Below, piece by piece: positions 34,540 through 43,242 of a stretch of DNA of 64,000 nt. Origin of the DNA: Chloroflexota bacterium (lineage in GTDB: Bacteria; Chloroflexota; Dehalococcoidia; UBA2979); contig QWJG01000001.1 of the NCBI GenBank assembly GCA_009391845.1, positions 14,113-78,112 of the forward strand. The letters run 5' to 3'. Position numbers and translations under genes: made by a program. The number at the start of each line of letters is the position of its first letter. The stretch's first letter is position 1. Under the pieces are notes generated by a model. That model saw only the letters and a program-made list of their open reading frames with translations, searched no databases and was not told the DNA's origin.

Positions 34540-35360
34540 CGCGATCCCCCTAACGCAAGCCGTTCGGCCCAGGCGGGCACCGATCGGCGCGAGGCAAACC
34601 CGACCTCGCGGCCGCGTTGTTCGGCGATACGTCGCCAGCCGATCTGACGGAGTGGTGCGCGCTGCCCCCGGCCCGCCCGCGCGGTCCCGTTTTCGATGGC
34701 AACACGGAGTTCGGCTGCCCGCACGGCGGGACGCAGCGTACCCGGGAAGAGTGTATAGGCGCTTGCGATCCGTTCGGCGAACACTGCGTTGCTCGCCCCG
34801 ATCTCGGCCAGGTGATAGCGCTTCGCGTTCAACTCCAGCGCGCGCGCCGCTCCGGAGCTGGCCCGCGCGGAGCCGCTGGCGACCTGGATCGCATCCGGGT
34901 GGATCGCCGGATCGTCCGAGCTGAGCAGCGCCTCGAGGTCCGCGCGACCGATTGAGCGCCGCCAGCGTGCGAACGGGTGCGGCACGATCGCGAGTCCACC
35001 GAGGCGGTGAATAGCCTCGATCGTGTGTGCGGCGGACGCGCCCGCAGGCACGGCCTCCTCGACCCAGAGCGCCAGGAGCGGGCCGTCGGTGCTCGTAACC
35101 AGCATCCCCGGCACCACCTCGAAACTGAGCCCGTCGCGGACCGCCCGCTCGCGGGCATCGAGGGAACTGTCGATCCGATCGCGGTCGGCGATTGCGATCA
35201 AATCGAGTTCGGCGCGTTGCTCGGTGCGCTGAAGAATCGCTTCGAGGTCGGCCGCGCCCTCGCCCCGGTTGGTTTCAACATGGAGATCAGCGCGGCCGAA
35301 GCGGATGTCGGTGGTGAGGAGGGAGGCGATCGAGGGACGTTCGTCCCGATACGTGCTCAT
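34536..35360 (-). CDS. PHP-domain-like protein with altered metal ligands
   Basis: 274 residues. The layout is that of a PHP phosphoesterase: RADLHVETNRGEG at the N-terminus (family DLHxHT), LDLIAIADRDRID (family TDHD), and GGLAIVPHPFARWRRSIG. Several canonical ligands are replaced: the second His of HxH is Glu, and TDHD is ADRD. The protein may therefore be catalytically dead or use another metal set. It overlaps the PimA-like gene by four bases, so it is part of the lipid operon, where PHP proteins are common. Confidence 0.78.
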   Translation of the reverse strand: MSTYRDERPSIASLLTTDIRFGRADLHVETNRGEGAADLEAILQRTEQRAELDLIAIADRDRIDSSLDARERAVRDGLSFEVVPGMLVTSTDGPLLALWVEEAVPAGASAAHTIEAIHRLGGLAIVPHPFARWRRSIGRADLEALLSSDDPAIHPDAIQVASGSARASSGAARALELNAKRYHLAEIGASNAVFAERIASAYTLFPGTLRPAVRAAELRVAIENGTARAGRGQRAPLRQIGWRRIAEQRGREVGFASRRSVPAWAERLALGGSR

Positions 35361-35526
35361 GACGCGGCCATTGTACGGAGTGGGTCCAGTGCTGATGGTC
35401 GTTGTGGCAGGTGACCCGATGCTGGTCCGAATCCGGCGTGCGATGGAGGGGCAAGCTCGATACCCTGCGCTGCTCGCGGGAGCGGCAAGCCGGCGAGCAA
35501 CGGCGATTACTGGACGGGGACATGCG

Positions 35527-36207
35527 ATGGCGGACGAGGCACCAACGAAGCGAACGCGGCTGCGGCGATCACCGACGCGTGGGTGCTACGACCGGGCAGC
35601 GATCGACGCGATCCTCGATGGGGGCGTCCTCTGCCACGTGGGCTACGTGATCGACGGGCAGCCGATGGTGACGCCCACGCTGTACTGGCGCGAGGGTGAC
35701 CGCGTGTACTGGCACGGATCGAGCGCCAGCAACATGCTTCGCGCCGCCGAGGGCGCCCCCGTCTGCCTCACCGTGAGCCACCTGGACGGCCTGGTACTGG
35801 CGCGCTCCGGCTTCCATCACTCCGTGAACTACCGTTCGGTGATGCTGTTGGGCGAGGCCCGCATCGAGGACACGGCGAAGCGCCCGGAACTCCTCGATCG
35901 GTTCATCGAAGAGCTGGTCCCCGGTCGCGCGGCGACGCTGCGCCAGCCGACCGAGCAGGAGTTGAAAGCGACGACGATCCTCAGCATCGCGATCGACGAG
36001 GTATCCGCGAAGGTTCGCACCGGCGGCCCGATCGACGAGCCTGAGGACTACGAGTTGCCAATCTGGGCGGGCGTGGTGCCGCTGCACCAGACGATCGACG
36101 CGGCGATCCCGGACGACCGCCTGCTCCCGGGCGTCGAGCTGCCGGAACACGTCACCTCGCTGAGCGAGGTGCGCTGGGCGCAGCCGGCATCGGTGCCGCC
36201 AGCCTAG
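35527..36207 (+). CDS. Pyridoxamine 5'-phosphate oxidase-family flavoprotein
   Basis: 226 residues. FMN-binding split-barrel protein of the flavin-nucleotide-binding type: ILDGGVLCHVGYVIDGQPMVTPTLYWREGDRVYWHGS, NMLRAAEGAPVCLTVSHLDGLVLARSGFHHSVNYRSVM, and an Ile/Val-rich second half. These usually bind FMN, F420 or heme, and their reactions are mostly unknown. The ATG at 35527 has GGGGA just upstream. It lies on the opposite strand between the acyltransferases and the PHP gene, and overlaps the acyltransferase stop by four bases. Confidence 0.85.
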   Translation: MADEAPTKRTRLRRSPTRGCYDRAAIDAILDGGVLCHVGYVIDGQPMVTPTLYWREGDRVYWHGSSASNMLRAAEGAPVCLTVSHLDGLVLARSGFHHSVNYRSVMLLGEARIEDTAKRPELLDRFIEELVPGRAATLRQPTEQELKATTILSIAIDEVSAKVRTGGPIDEPEDYELPIWAGVVPLHQTIDAAIPDDRLLPGVELPEHVTSLSEVRWAQPASVPPA

Positions 36208-37109
36208 CGGGAGCGGTCACCCGAATCGGGCGTCAGCCCGTAGGTCCAGATCGGGCTGAGCGGGAACCATTGATCCGGAGCGGAGCGGATGCCGTCCTCG
36301 ATCGCCGCGAGCACGCTCCGCATGCCGGCCTCGATGTCCGCGCCGCGCTCGCCGGAGCCGGCGCCGCGGGTGAGGACCGCGACCTCGTGGAGCGCGATCC
36401 AGTAGCGCCCCGTGCCGGACCGCGTCACGAACCCGACCACGATCGCGGCGCCCGTCAGCCACGCCAGTTCGACGGCGCCTCGAGGCATCGCGGCGCGCTC
36501 CCCAAAGAACGGGAACGGCTCGCCCGTCCCGAGCACATCGCGGTCGACGAGCATGCCGAGGACCCCGCCGCAGCGAAGCTGCTCCAAGGCCTCGCGCACG
36601 CCATGGCGATCGGCGGGGACGAAGCGGACGCCGCTGTGTCCGCGGACGCCGTGCACGAAGTCGTTGAGCGCTGGAGGCGCCAGCCGTTCGGTGAGCACCA
36701 TGATCGGAAAGAGCGGCGCCAGCGCCGGGGCGATGAATTCGGGATTACCGAGGTGCGCCGACGCGAGGATCACGCCGCGCCCCCGATCGTAGGCGCGGAA
36801 GAGCGCGTCGATGCCTTCGAGGGCATCGACCTGATCGAAGACGGCGTCCGGTCGCAGCCGCGCGGTGCGCGCGAAGTCGACGTAGTAAAGCGCGGCGCTG
36901 CAGACGGCGCCGCGCGCGGCGCGATCGATGGCGCTCCTCGGTGTCGCGGCCGGGTAGACGTGGCGCATGTGATCGCGGGTCGTGCGACGCAGCCTACCGG
37001 AGGCGAACCACGCCACGGTGCCGGCGGCACGCGCGAGGGCGTAGAGGATCGCTGTCGGCACCCGATCGCCGACGCGCACGAGCAGTTGAAGCAACCGCAG
37101 TCGGATCAC
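36204..37109 (-). CDS. Lysophospholipid acyltransferase family protein (HtrB/PatA-like), copy 1
   Basis: 301 residues. The LPLAT fold of the HtrB/PatA group: an N-terminal hydrophobic stretch, HMRHVYP, and the catalytic HxxxxE-type block SAHLGNPEF (His plus acidic residue at +5; the neighbour has Asp). FPFFGERAAMPRGAVELAW and APDQWFPLSPIW follow. It acylates a lipid or glycolipid at the membrane. The gene and its downstream neighbour copy 2 are tandem paralogues. In mycobacteria the related PatA acylates PIM, which fits the locus. Confidence 0.85.
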   Translation of the reverse strand: MIRLRLLQLLVRVGDRVPTAILYALARAAGTVAWFASGRLRRTTRDHMRHVYPAATPRSAIDRAARGAVCSAALYYVDFARTARLRPDAVFDQVDALEGIDALFRAYDRGRGVILASAHLGNPEFIAPALAPLFPIMVLTERLAPPALNDFVHGVRGHSGVRFVPADRHGVREALEQLRCGGVLGMLVDRDVLGTGEPFPFFGERAAMPRGAVELAWLTGAAIVVGFVTRSGTGRYWIALHEVAVLTRGAGSGERGADIEAGMRSVLAAIEDGIRSAPDQWFPLSPIWTYGLTPDSGDRSR

Positions 37110-37127
37110 CGGTAACGACTCCCGAGG

Positions 37128-38003
37128 CTAGGCGGACGCGGCGGCATCGGCGGTCCAGAGGTGACGGAAGATGTACCACTGGTCGGGACGCCGTCGGACC
37201 ATCGTCTCCAGGTAGCCGAAGATCGCCTGGGTGAGCGCGGGCACATCAACGTCATTGTCGCCGGTCGGCTCGAATGCCACTGGCTCGATCCAGGCCTCGA
37301 TGCGGTCGCTCCACGGCGCGTGGCGCGGGAGCGCGGCCACAACGACCGAGGCGCCCGTCCGCAGCGCGAGTCTGGCGACGCCGTCCGGGACGCTGATCGC
37401 ATCACCGAAGAACTGGACCGTGACGCCGCCACTGGGTGGCGCGGGTATATCGGCAAGGGCGGCGATCACGTCGTTGCGCCGCAGCGCGCGAATGATGCCC
37501 GGCCCCATTCGCTCGGCGGCAAGCACGGTCATCCCGAGGTGGGTGCGGGAGTCGCGCACGAGCTGATCGACGCGCGGATTGTTGAAGCTGTCCGCGACGA
37601 CCGTGATCGGGAATCCGGCGAGTGCAAGCGCGGCGGCGCCAAGGTCCCAGTTCCCGAGGTGCATCGTCACGAAGACGATCCCGTTGCCGTTGCGCAGGGC
37701 CTCGAGGTCCGCCCAGCGATCGAAGATGACGCGCCGGCGGGTGTCCTCGGGGGTCGCGCTCATCGAGCGGAGGAAGTCGATCAGGAAGACGGCGTAGTTG
37801 CCGAATGACTGACGCGCGATGCGGCGCGCCGCGGCGTCGTCACCGCTGGTGACGTGCCGCATGTTGGCAATGCAGCGCCGTCTACCGCCGAACCACAGCC
37901 AGTAGGTCAGGGTGCCCGCACCGCGGGCGAGCGCGTAGCTCACCCGCAACGGGACGATATTCGCGAGCGCGGTCCCGGCGCGTATGGCCAACCAGAGCAA
38001 CAT
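37128..38003 (-). CDS. Lysophospholipid acyltransferase family protein (HtrB/PatA-like), copy 2
   Basis: 291 residues. VTMHLGNWDLGAAALALAG contains the HxxxxD catalytic motif. VQFFGDAISVPDGVARLALRTG and RRPDQWYIFRHLW are standard for the family. The order of elements and the ALARGAGT and RHV segments match copy 1, so a tandem duplication with divergence is likely. The two proteins may put different acyl chains on the same lipid. It follows truB by 84 bases and precedes copy 1 by 18. Confidence 0.87.
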   Translation of the reverse strand: MLLWLAIRAGTALANIVPLRVSYALARGAGTLTYWLWFGGRRRCIANMRHVTSGDDAAARRIARQSFGNYAVFLIDFLRSMSATPEDTRRRVIFDRWADLEALRNGNGIVFVTMHLGNWDLGAAALALAGFPITVVADSFNNPRVDQLVRDSRTHLGMTVLAAERMGPGIIRALRRNDVIAALADIPAPPSGGVTVQFFGDAISVPDGVARLALRTGASVVVAALPRHAPWSDRIEAWIEPVAFEPTGDNDVDVPALTQAIFGYLETMVRRRPDQWYIFRHLWTADAAASA

Positions 38004-38087
38004 GCTCCGTAGTCTGCGTGACGAGACCGTCCGTCGCTACGACTTCGTCGGTTCGCGGCTGCCAATCCCCTGACCGCGGCGCGGCGT

Positions 38088-39023
38088 CTACGCCGGCGGT
38101 ACTACCCGGTACGGGTGCCAGGCGCCGACGACCAAACCCTGATCGAGGAGCGCGAGCAGCTCGCCGTCCGGGCCGTAGCAGCGGGCGCGGCGGGGCTTGC
38201 CTTCGGCCAGCGGGGGCGCGACGTAGCCGGGCCTCGGCATCGCGATGATGTCGCGGCCCTGGCGAATGTCCGAGGCGTCACGCCGTCCGACGATTACGGC
38301 CGGCCACTTCGTGAGCACCGCATCGAGCGCGTGCACGAGATCGTTCGTCTCGCCCGCCTCGAGCAGTTCGCAGGCACGGTCGAGCGGCGTCGCCTGGCTG
38401 ACGACGAACGTACCGACGGCCGTGCGTTCGAGGCCGTCGAGGTGTGCCCCCACGCCAAGCGCGGCGCCGAGGTCGTGCGCGAGCGAGCGGACGTAGAAGC
38501 CACGGCTGCACTTGATGTCCACGACGATCGATGGGCGCTTCGGATCACTGCGGTCCAACTCGCCAACCGCGAGGTCGTAGACCGTCACCGGGCGGGCGTC
38601 GAGCTCCATTGGCTCGCCGCGGCGGGCGGCACGGTACGCCGGCTCGCCACCGCGTTTGACGGCGCTGAAGGCAGGCGGAACCTGCTGGATGAGGCCTCGG
38701 AACTGGTCGAGTTGCGCCTCGATCGCCTCGCGGGTCACCTCCGAGGCGTCGCATTCGGAAACCACCTCGCCGTCGGAGTCATAGGTATCGGTGGCGGCGC
38801 CAAAGCGGATCACGCCGCGGTAGGCCTTGTGCGCGTCAACCAGCTCCTCGATCAGCTTCGTGGCATCGCCGATCGCGATCGGGAGGACGCCGGTCGCCGC
38901 CGGGTCGAGCGTGCCGGCGTGACCGACCTTGCGGATGCCGGCGGCGCGCCGAATGTGCCGCACCACATCGAACGAAGTGATGCCAGCCGGCTTGTCGATG
39001 TTCAGGAACCCGCGCAGTGCCAT
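38088..39023 (-). CDS. truB: tRNA pseudouridine(55) synthase
   Basis: 311 residues. FLNIDKPAGITSFDVVRHIRR, VGHAGTLDPAATGVLPIAIG with the catalytic Asp in GTLDP, and KAYRGVIRFGAATDTYDSDG. The KCSRGFYVRSLAHDLG segment and a C-terminal PUA-like tail are also present. Modifies U55 in the T loop of tRNAs. Last of the nusA-infB-rbfA-truB run, a common bacterial order. Confidence 0.96.
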   Translation of the reverse strand: MALRGFLNIDKPAGITSFDVVRHIRRAAGIRKVGHAGTLDPAATGVLPIAIGDATKLIEELVDAHKAYRGVIRFGAATDTYDSDGEVVSECDASEVTREAIEAQLDQFRGLIQQVPPAFSAVKRGGEPAYRAARRGEPMELDARPVTVYDLAVGELDRSDPKRPSIVVDIKCSRGFYVRSLAHDLGAALGVGAHLDGLERTAVGTFVVSQATPLDRACELLEAGETNDLVHALDAVLTKWPAVIVGRRDASDIRQGRDIIAMPRPGYVAPPLAEGKPRRARCYGPDGELLALLDQGLVVGAWHPYRVVPPA

Positions 39024-39116
39024 TGGTTACCGCGCTGTCGCTTGTGCTGCCATTCGGATGCGCGCGGTCGCCTGCGCTGCGATTCCGTCGCGCTCGCTTG
39101 TCTGTTGGGCCATCGG

Positions 39117-39479
39117 TTAGAGCTCGCGGCCTTCGCTGCGCGCAACGTCGCGCATGATTGCGGTCAGGCGTTCGGCCTCTTCCATCGACCGGTCATGTGC
39201 GAAGCGCAGGCGCGGAACGCGGCGGAGGTGGACCTCCTTGGAGATCTCGCGGTGGAGGAATCCCTCGCTGTGGCGAAGTCCCTCCATCACCTCTTCGCGC
39301 AGTGTGTCGTCGCCCAGGACGCTGATGTGCACGGTCGCGTGGGCGAAGTCCGGTGTGACCTCGACGCGGGTGATCGAGACCATGACGTTGGTCAGCGCGG
39401 GGTGCTTGAGGCGTCGTCGGATCAGATCCGCGAGCACGCTCTGGATCAGGTCGCCGACCTGTTCGGTGCGCCTGCTCAT
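39117..39479 (-). CDS. rbfA: Ribosome-binding factor A
   Basis: 120 residues from MSRRTEQVGDLI. Small KH-fold factor needed for 30S maturation and cold adaptation: VGDLIQSVLADLIRRRLKHP, VMVSITRVEVTPDFAHATVHISVLG, RHSEGFLHREISKEVHLRRVPRLRFAHD. An upstream in-frame start at 39509 is less likely because the family begins with this RTEQV segment. Lies between infB (55 bases) and truB (93 bases). Confidence 0.94.
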   Translation of the reverse strand: MSRRTEQVGDLIQSVLADLIRRRLKHPALTNVMVSITRVEVTPDFAHATVHISVLGDDTLREEVMEGLRHSEGFLHREISKEVHLRRVPRLRFAHDRSMEEAERLTAIMRDVARSEGREL

Positions 39480-39534
39480 AGGGCTACTCCGTAGCGCCAC
39501 CGCGGGCACGCGCCCGCGGTCACCCGGTCGGTGA

Positions 39535-41328
39535 TTAGCGCGTGCGCTCCATGCGGAAGGCTACGATTTCGTCGCCTTCCTGGAAGTCGGTGAAGCCGTC
39601 GATCTGGATGCCGCACTCGAGGCCGGTCGCGACCTCTCGGACGTCATCGTCGAAGCGCTTGAGGCTGGAGAACGGGCCTTCGAAGATCATCTCGCCGCCG
39701 CGCATGACGCGCGCGCGGGAGGAGCGGAGCACCGTGCCGTCGCGCACGTACGAGCCCGCGATCGCGTTGCGGCGACCGAGGCGGAAGATCTGGCGGACCT
39801 CGATGAGCGCGTCCTGTCGCTCCTCGTAGATCGGCTCAAGCATCCCCTGCACGGCTTTTTCGACGTCTTGGATGATGTCGTAAATGATGCTGTAGAGGCG
39901 GATCTCCACGCCCTCTTGGTCGGCGAGGCGCTTGGCGCCGGTCTCCGGCTCCACGTTGAAGCCGATGATCACGCCCTTCGAGGCAACGGCGAGCTGCACG
40001 TCCGACTCGTTGATCGAGCCGACCGAGGCGTGAATGACCTTCGTCTTCACCTCGTCGACGCTCAGATCGTCGAGCGTGTCGACGAGCGGCTCGAGCGAAC
40101 CCTGAACATCGGCCTTGAGCACGATGTTCATGTCCTTAACGTTGCCCTTGTGGATCTCGCCGAAGAGCGAATCCAGCGTGACCATTTCACGCTCGGCGCC
40201 GCTGGCAACCAGTTCGCGCTGACGATCCTCGGCCTCGCGCTTGGCGACCTTGTCGCTCGCGCGGACCTCGAAGCGCTCGCCAGCCGGCGGCACGTCGTTG
40301 AGGCCCATGACCTCGACGGGGGTGGCCGGTCCGGCTTCCTTGATGCGGTTGCCCTCGTGATCGGTCATCGCGCGGATGCGACCGGAGGTCAGGCCGCAGA
40401 TAATCGCGTCGCCCTGGCGCAGCGTGCCGCTCTGGACCAGCAGCGTCGCCACGACGCCGCGCTGACGGTCGCTGGCTGATTCGAGGACGATGCCAATTGC
40501 GTCCCGCTGCGGGTTCGCTTTCGGCTGGTCGAGGTCTGAGACGAGCAACACGCTCTCGAGGAGTTCGTCGATCCCGGTCGCCTTGAGGGCGGAGATCGGG
40601 ACGACGACCTGGTCACCACCGAAGTCCTCGGGGACGAGACCAATCTCCGTGAGCTGGGTGCGCGCGCGATCGATGTCCGCGTTCGGCGCGTCGATCTTGT
40701 TGATCGCGACGACCATCGGCACGCCGGCGGCGCGCACGTGATCAATCGCTTCGCGCGACTGAGGCATCAGGCCGTCGTCCGCGGCGATCACGATGATCGC
40801 GACGTCCGTCACCTGCGCGCCACGGGCGCGCATCTGGCTGAAGGCCTCGTGGCCGGGGGTGTCAATGAAGGTGATCAAGCGGCCGTCAGGCGCCGTGGCC
40901 TGGTAGGCGCCGATGTGCTGGGTGATGCCGCCGGCCTCGGAATCCACGACCTTCGCGCGGCGGATCGTGTCCAGCAGCGTGGTCTTGCCGTGGTCAACGT
41001 GGCCGAGCACGGTGACGATCGGGGGGCGTGGTACGAGGTTCGGGTCGTCGTCCTCGACCAGGCGCATGGAGGTGGAGGGGCGCTCGACGCCTGCTTCGGC
41101 GGCGATCTCCGAAGCGGTCGGCTCGCGATCCTCTTCTTCGGGCTCGAAGCCGAGGTCGGCGGCGACGACGGCAGCCGTGTCGAAGTCCACGACCTGGTTG
41201 ATCGTGGCCATCACGCCGTTCTTCATCAGCTCTTTGATGACGTCAACGGCTGTGACGTTGAGGGCCGTCGCAAGGTCGCCGACGACGATCGCCTGCGGCA
41301 GGCGGACCGTGGTTGTCGGTTGGGTCAT
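39535..41328 (-). CDS. infB: Translation initiation factor IF-2, short form
   Basis: 597 residues. One N-terminal IF2_N helix domain ([29 protein letters not shown]), the GTPase core with [22 protein letters not shown] and NKIDAP. After that come domains II-IV, ending [17 protein letters not shown]. The long charged linker region seen before the GTPase in many IF-2 proteins is nearly absent (core begins at about residue 100). Downstream of nusA by 66 bases, with no ylxR or L7Ae gene between. Confidence 0.96.
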   Translation of the reverse strand: MTQPTTTVRLPQAIVVGDLATALNVTAVDVIKELMKNGVMATINQVVDFDTAAVVAADLGFEPEEEDREPTASEIAAEAGVERPSTSMRLVEDDDPNLVPRPPIVTVLGHVDHGKTTLLDTIRRAKVVDSEAGGITQHIGAYQATAPDGRLITFIDTPGHEAFSQMRARGAQVTDVAIIVIAADDGLMPQSREAIDHVRAAGVPMVVAINKIDAPNADIDRARTQLTEIGLVPEDFGGDQVVVPISALKATGIDELLESVLLVSDLDQPKANPQRDAIGIVLESASDRQRGVVATLLVQSGTLRQGDAIICGLTSGRIRAMTDHEGNRIKEAGPATPVEVMGLNDVPPAGERFEVRASDKVAKREAEDRQRELVASGAEREMVTLDSLFGEIHKGNVKDMNIVLKADVQGSLEPLVDTLDDLSVDEVKTKVIHASVGSINESDVQLAVASKGVIIGFNVEPETGAKRLADQEGVEIRLYSIIYDIIQDVEKAVQGMLEPIYEERQDALIEVRQIFRLGRRNAIAGSYVRDGTVLRSSRARVMRGGEMIFEGPFSSLKRFDDDVREVATGLECGIQIDGFTDFQEGDEIVAFRMERTR

Positions 41329-41394
41329 CGTGCTCGCTCTCTGGGCCGCTGCCGGCTCGTAGTGGTGCGGTGGCCGGGATCGGACCCCGGTTCG

Positions 41395-43008
41395 TTAGCC
41401 TTCGTCTTCGTCGTCCGGCTCATCGAGGTCGCCCGCGAGGAATTCCTCACCGTGCAACGCGGCCTCGATCTCGTCCTCTTCGTATTCGTCGAAGGCGGGA
41501 CGGCGTCCACGACGCTCTGGACGGGCGGCACGCGGGGCCGGGGTGCCACCACGACGGCGGCGGCCACGGCTCTCGCGCTCGCGCTCTTCCTCTTCTTCCT
41601 GGACCTGGCGCTCGCGAATGTCATCGCCGAAGCGGAGACCGAGCGGCTCGTCGCGGCGTCGCGGCGTCGCGGGGGCCTCTTCGACCGGAGCTTCGGTGAC
41701 CTGCGCCGCTGGCTGCTCTTCCACGAACTCCGCGAGGATCTCCTGCTCGGGGGTGAGCCGAGCCTCCTCCTCCGCCGCGGGGACCGCGATCGGCTCGGCG
41801 GTGGCGTGTGCACCCTCGCCCGGCAGGCCGGGGCGCGCGTAGTCCGGACCGGTGGGCAGCGGAGCGAGTTCTGCCGTGGACGGGATCGCGGCGTGCTCGC
41901 GCACGAGGATCGGGTCCATGTTCGGCTCCGGCGGCGGGTATAGGTCCTCGCCCCCAGTGATCATCGCGCCCTCGCCGCGGATGTCGATCCGGTAACCGGT
42001 CAGCTTCGCGGCGAGTCGGGCGTTCTGGCCCTCCTTGCCGATGGCGAGGCTGAGCTGTCGGTCAGGGACCGCGATGAACGCGGTGTGCGTGTCTTCGTCG
42101 ACGTTGATCGACACCACCTCGGCAGGGCTGAGGGCGTTTGCGACGTACGCCATATCGTTCGGGTCCCAGCGGATCACGTCGATGCGTTCGCCGCTGAGTT
42201 CGTTGACGATGTTCTGGATGCGGGCGCCGCGGACGCCGACGACGGCGCCGATTGGATCGACGCCTTCCTGGCGGGAGATCACCGCGACCTTGGTGCGGTA
42301 CCCGGGCTCACGGGCGACGCCCATGATCTCGATGGTCCCGCGCGCGATCTCCGGGACTTCCAGCTCAAAGAGCCGGCGGAGCAGTTCCGGGGCGGCGCGG
42401 GAGACGACAACCTGCGGGCCGCGTGTCGCGCGGTAGACCTCTTTGACGTAAACGCGCAGCCGCTGGCTGATGCGGTAGTGCTCGGCGCGGATCTGCTCGG
42501 AATAGGGCAGCACGGCCTCGGTCCGGCCCAGGTCCAGGATTACCTGCTGGCGTCCGCGCTCCACGCGCAGAACCGTGCCAGAGACGATCTCGCCTTCCTT
42601 GCCGGTGAAGTCCTCGAAAACCGAGTCGCGCTCAGCCTCGCGGAGCCGTTGGAGCACGACCTGCTTCGCGGTCTGGGCGGCGATGCGCCCGGTCTGCGGT
42701 CCGGATTCGATCGGACGGCGAACGACGTCGCCGATCTTCGCGTCGGCGAAGCCCAGTTCCTTCGCGCGCTCCGGGGAGAGCTGGATCTCGTCATCCTCGA
42801 TCTCGTCGTCGTCGGTGATCGCCCAGGTACGCCAGGCCTCGATGTCACCATCGACGCGGTCGATCGATACCTCGATCTCGGCGTACTGAAGTTCGTCCTT
42901 CTTGAACGCGGATGCCATCGCTGCTTCAACGGCGCTAAACACCGCGTCAGCGTTGAGGTTTTTTTCAGCGGAGAGCTGTGTGATGGCGGAGACGAAGTCG
43001 TTCTTCAT
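41395..43008 (-). CDS. nusA: Transcription termination/antitermination factor NusA with long charged tail
   Basis: 537 residues from MKNDFVSAITQLSAEKNLN. N-terminal RNAP-binding domain, S1 domain (about 135-205, GEIVSGTVLRVERGRQQVILDLG), then two KH domains (VDPIGAVVGVRGARIQNIVNELSGERID; LSLAIGKEGQNARLAAKLTG). After about residue 350 a disordered tail of about 180 residues follows: Pro-rich, then an Arg block (RESRGRRRRGGTPAPRAARP), then a very acidic end. AGGAG lies 14 bases upstream, a little far. An A7 run occurs in the coding sequence near the start (codons of EKNLN). First gene of the nusA operon. Confidence 0.95.
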   Translation of the reverse strand: MKNDFVSAITQLSAEKNLNADAVFSAVEAAMASAFKKDELQYAEIEVSIDRVDGDIEAWRTWAITDDDEIEDDEIQLSPERAKELGFADAKIGDVVRRPIESGPQTGRIAAQTAKQVVLQRLREAERDSVFEDFTGKEGEIVSGTVLRVERGRQQVILDLGRTEAVLPYSEQIRAEHYRISQRLRVYVKEVYRATRGPQVVVSRAAPELLRRLFELEVPEIARGTIEIMGVAREPGYRTKVAVISRQEGVDPIGAVVGVRGARIQNIVNELSGERIDVIRWDPNDMAYVANALSPAEVVSINVDEDTHTAFIAVPDRQLSLAIGKEGQNARLAAKLTGYRIDIRGEGAMITGGEDLYPPPEPNMDPILVREHAAIPSTAELAPLPTGPDYARPGLPGEGAHATAEPIAVPAAEEEARLTPEQEILAEFVEEQPAAQVTEAPVEEAPATPRRRDEPLGLRFGDDIRERQVQEEEEERERESRGRRRRGGTPAPRAARPERRGRRPAFDEYEEDEIEAALHGEEFLAGDLDEPDDEDEG

Positions 43009-43081
43009 GCGCTGTCGTGCGCTCCTGAGGCGACCCGAGCCGTGGACGGCCACCCGGCGTCGGGAACTGGCGGTGGTCAAC

Positions 43082-43106
43082 AAAAAACGTGGGCACGGCG
43101 CCCACG
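43082..43106 (-). terminator. Intrinsic terminator / attenuator in the nusA leader
   Basis: On the minus strand a 7-bp perfect stem (CGTGGGC with GCCCACG, 5-base loop) is followed by six Ts. It lies 74 bases before the nusA ATG and 137 bases after the proS stop. With a promoter candidate between them, it would act as an attenuator for nusA. Otherwise it is simply a late terminator of proS. Confidence 0.8.
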
Positions 43107-43136
43107 TCTCTAGAAGTAGAGGCCGTGCGAGGTGTC

Positions 43137-43166
43137 ATCGTAACACCCGCGCGCTCGCCGCCTCAA
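43137..43166 (-). promoter_or_regulatory. Candidate sigma-70-type promoter of the nusA operon
   Basis: Minus strand TTGAGG (43166-43161), an 18-base spacer and TACGAT (43142-43137). A start near 43129 would give a leader of about 120 bases that contains the hairpin-T6 element. Confidence 0.5.
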
Positions 43167-43242
43167 GGCATCGACGTGAGGGCGCGCACTGACGAGGTCC
43201 AACGCGACCCGATCGGGCCCGGCACGCCGCTTGGTCGCCAGA

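Noticed and set aside
42957..42966. A7 run as a programmed slippage site in nusA
   Set aside because: The codons encode the conserved EKNLN segment and the frame continues normally; no second product is suggested.
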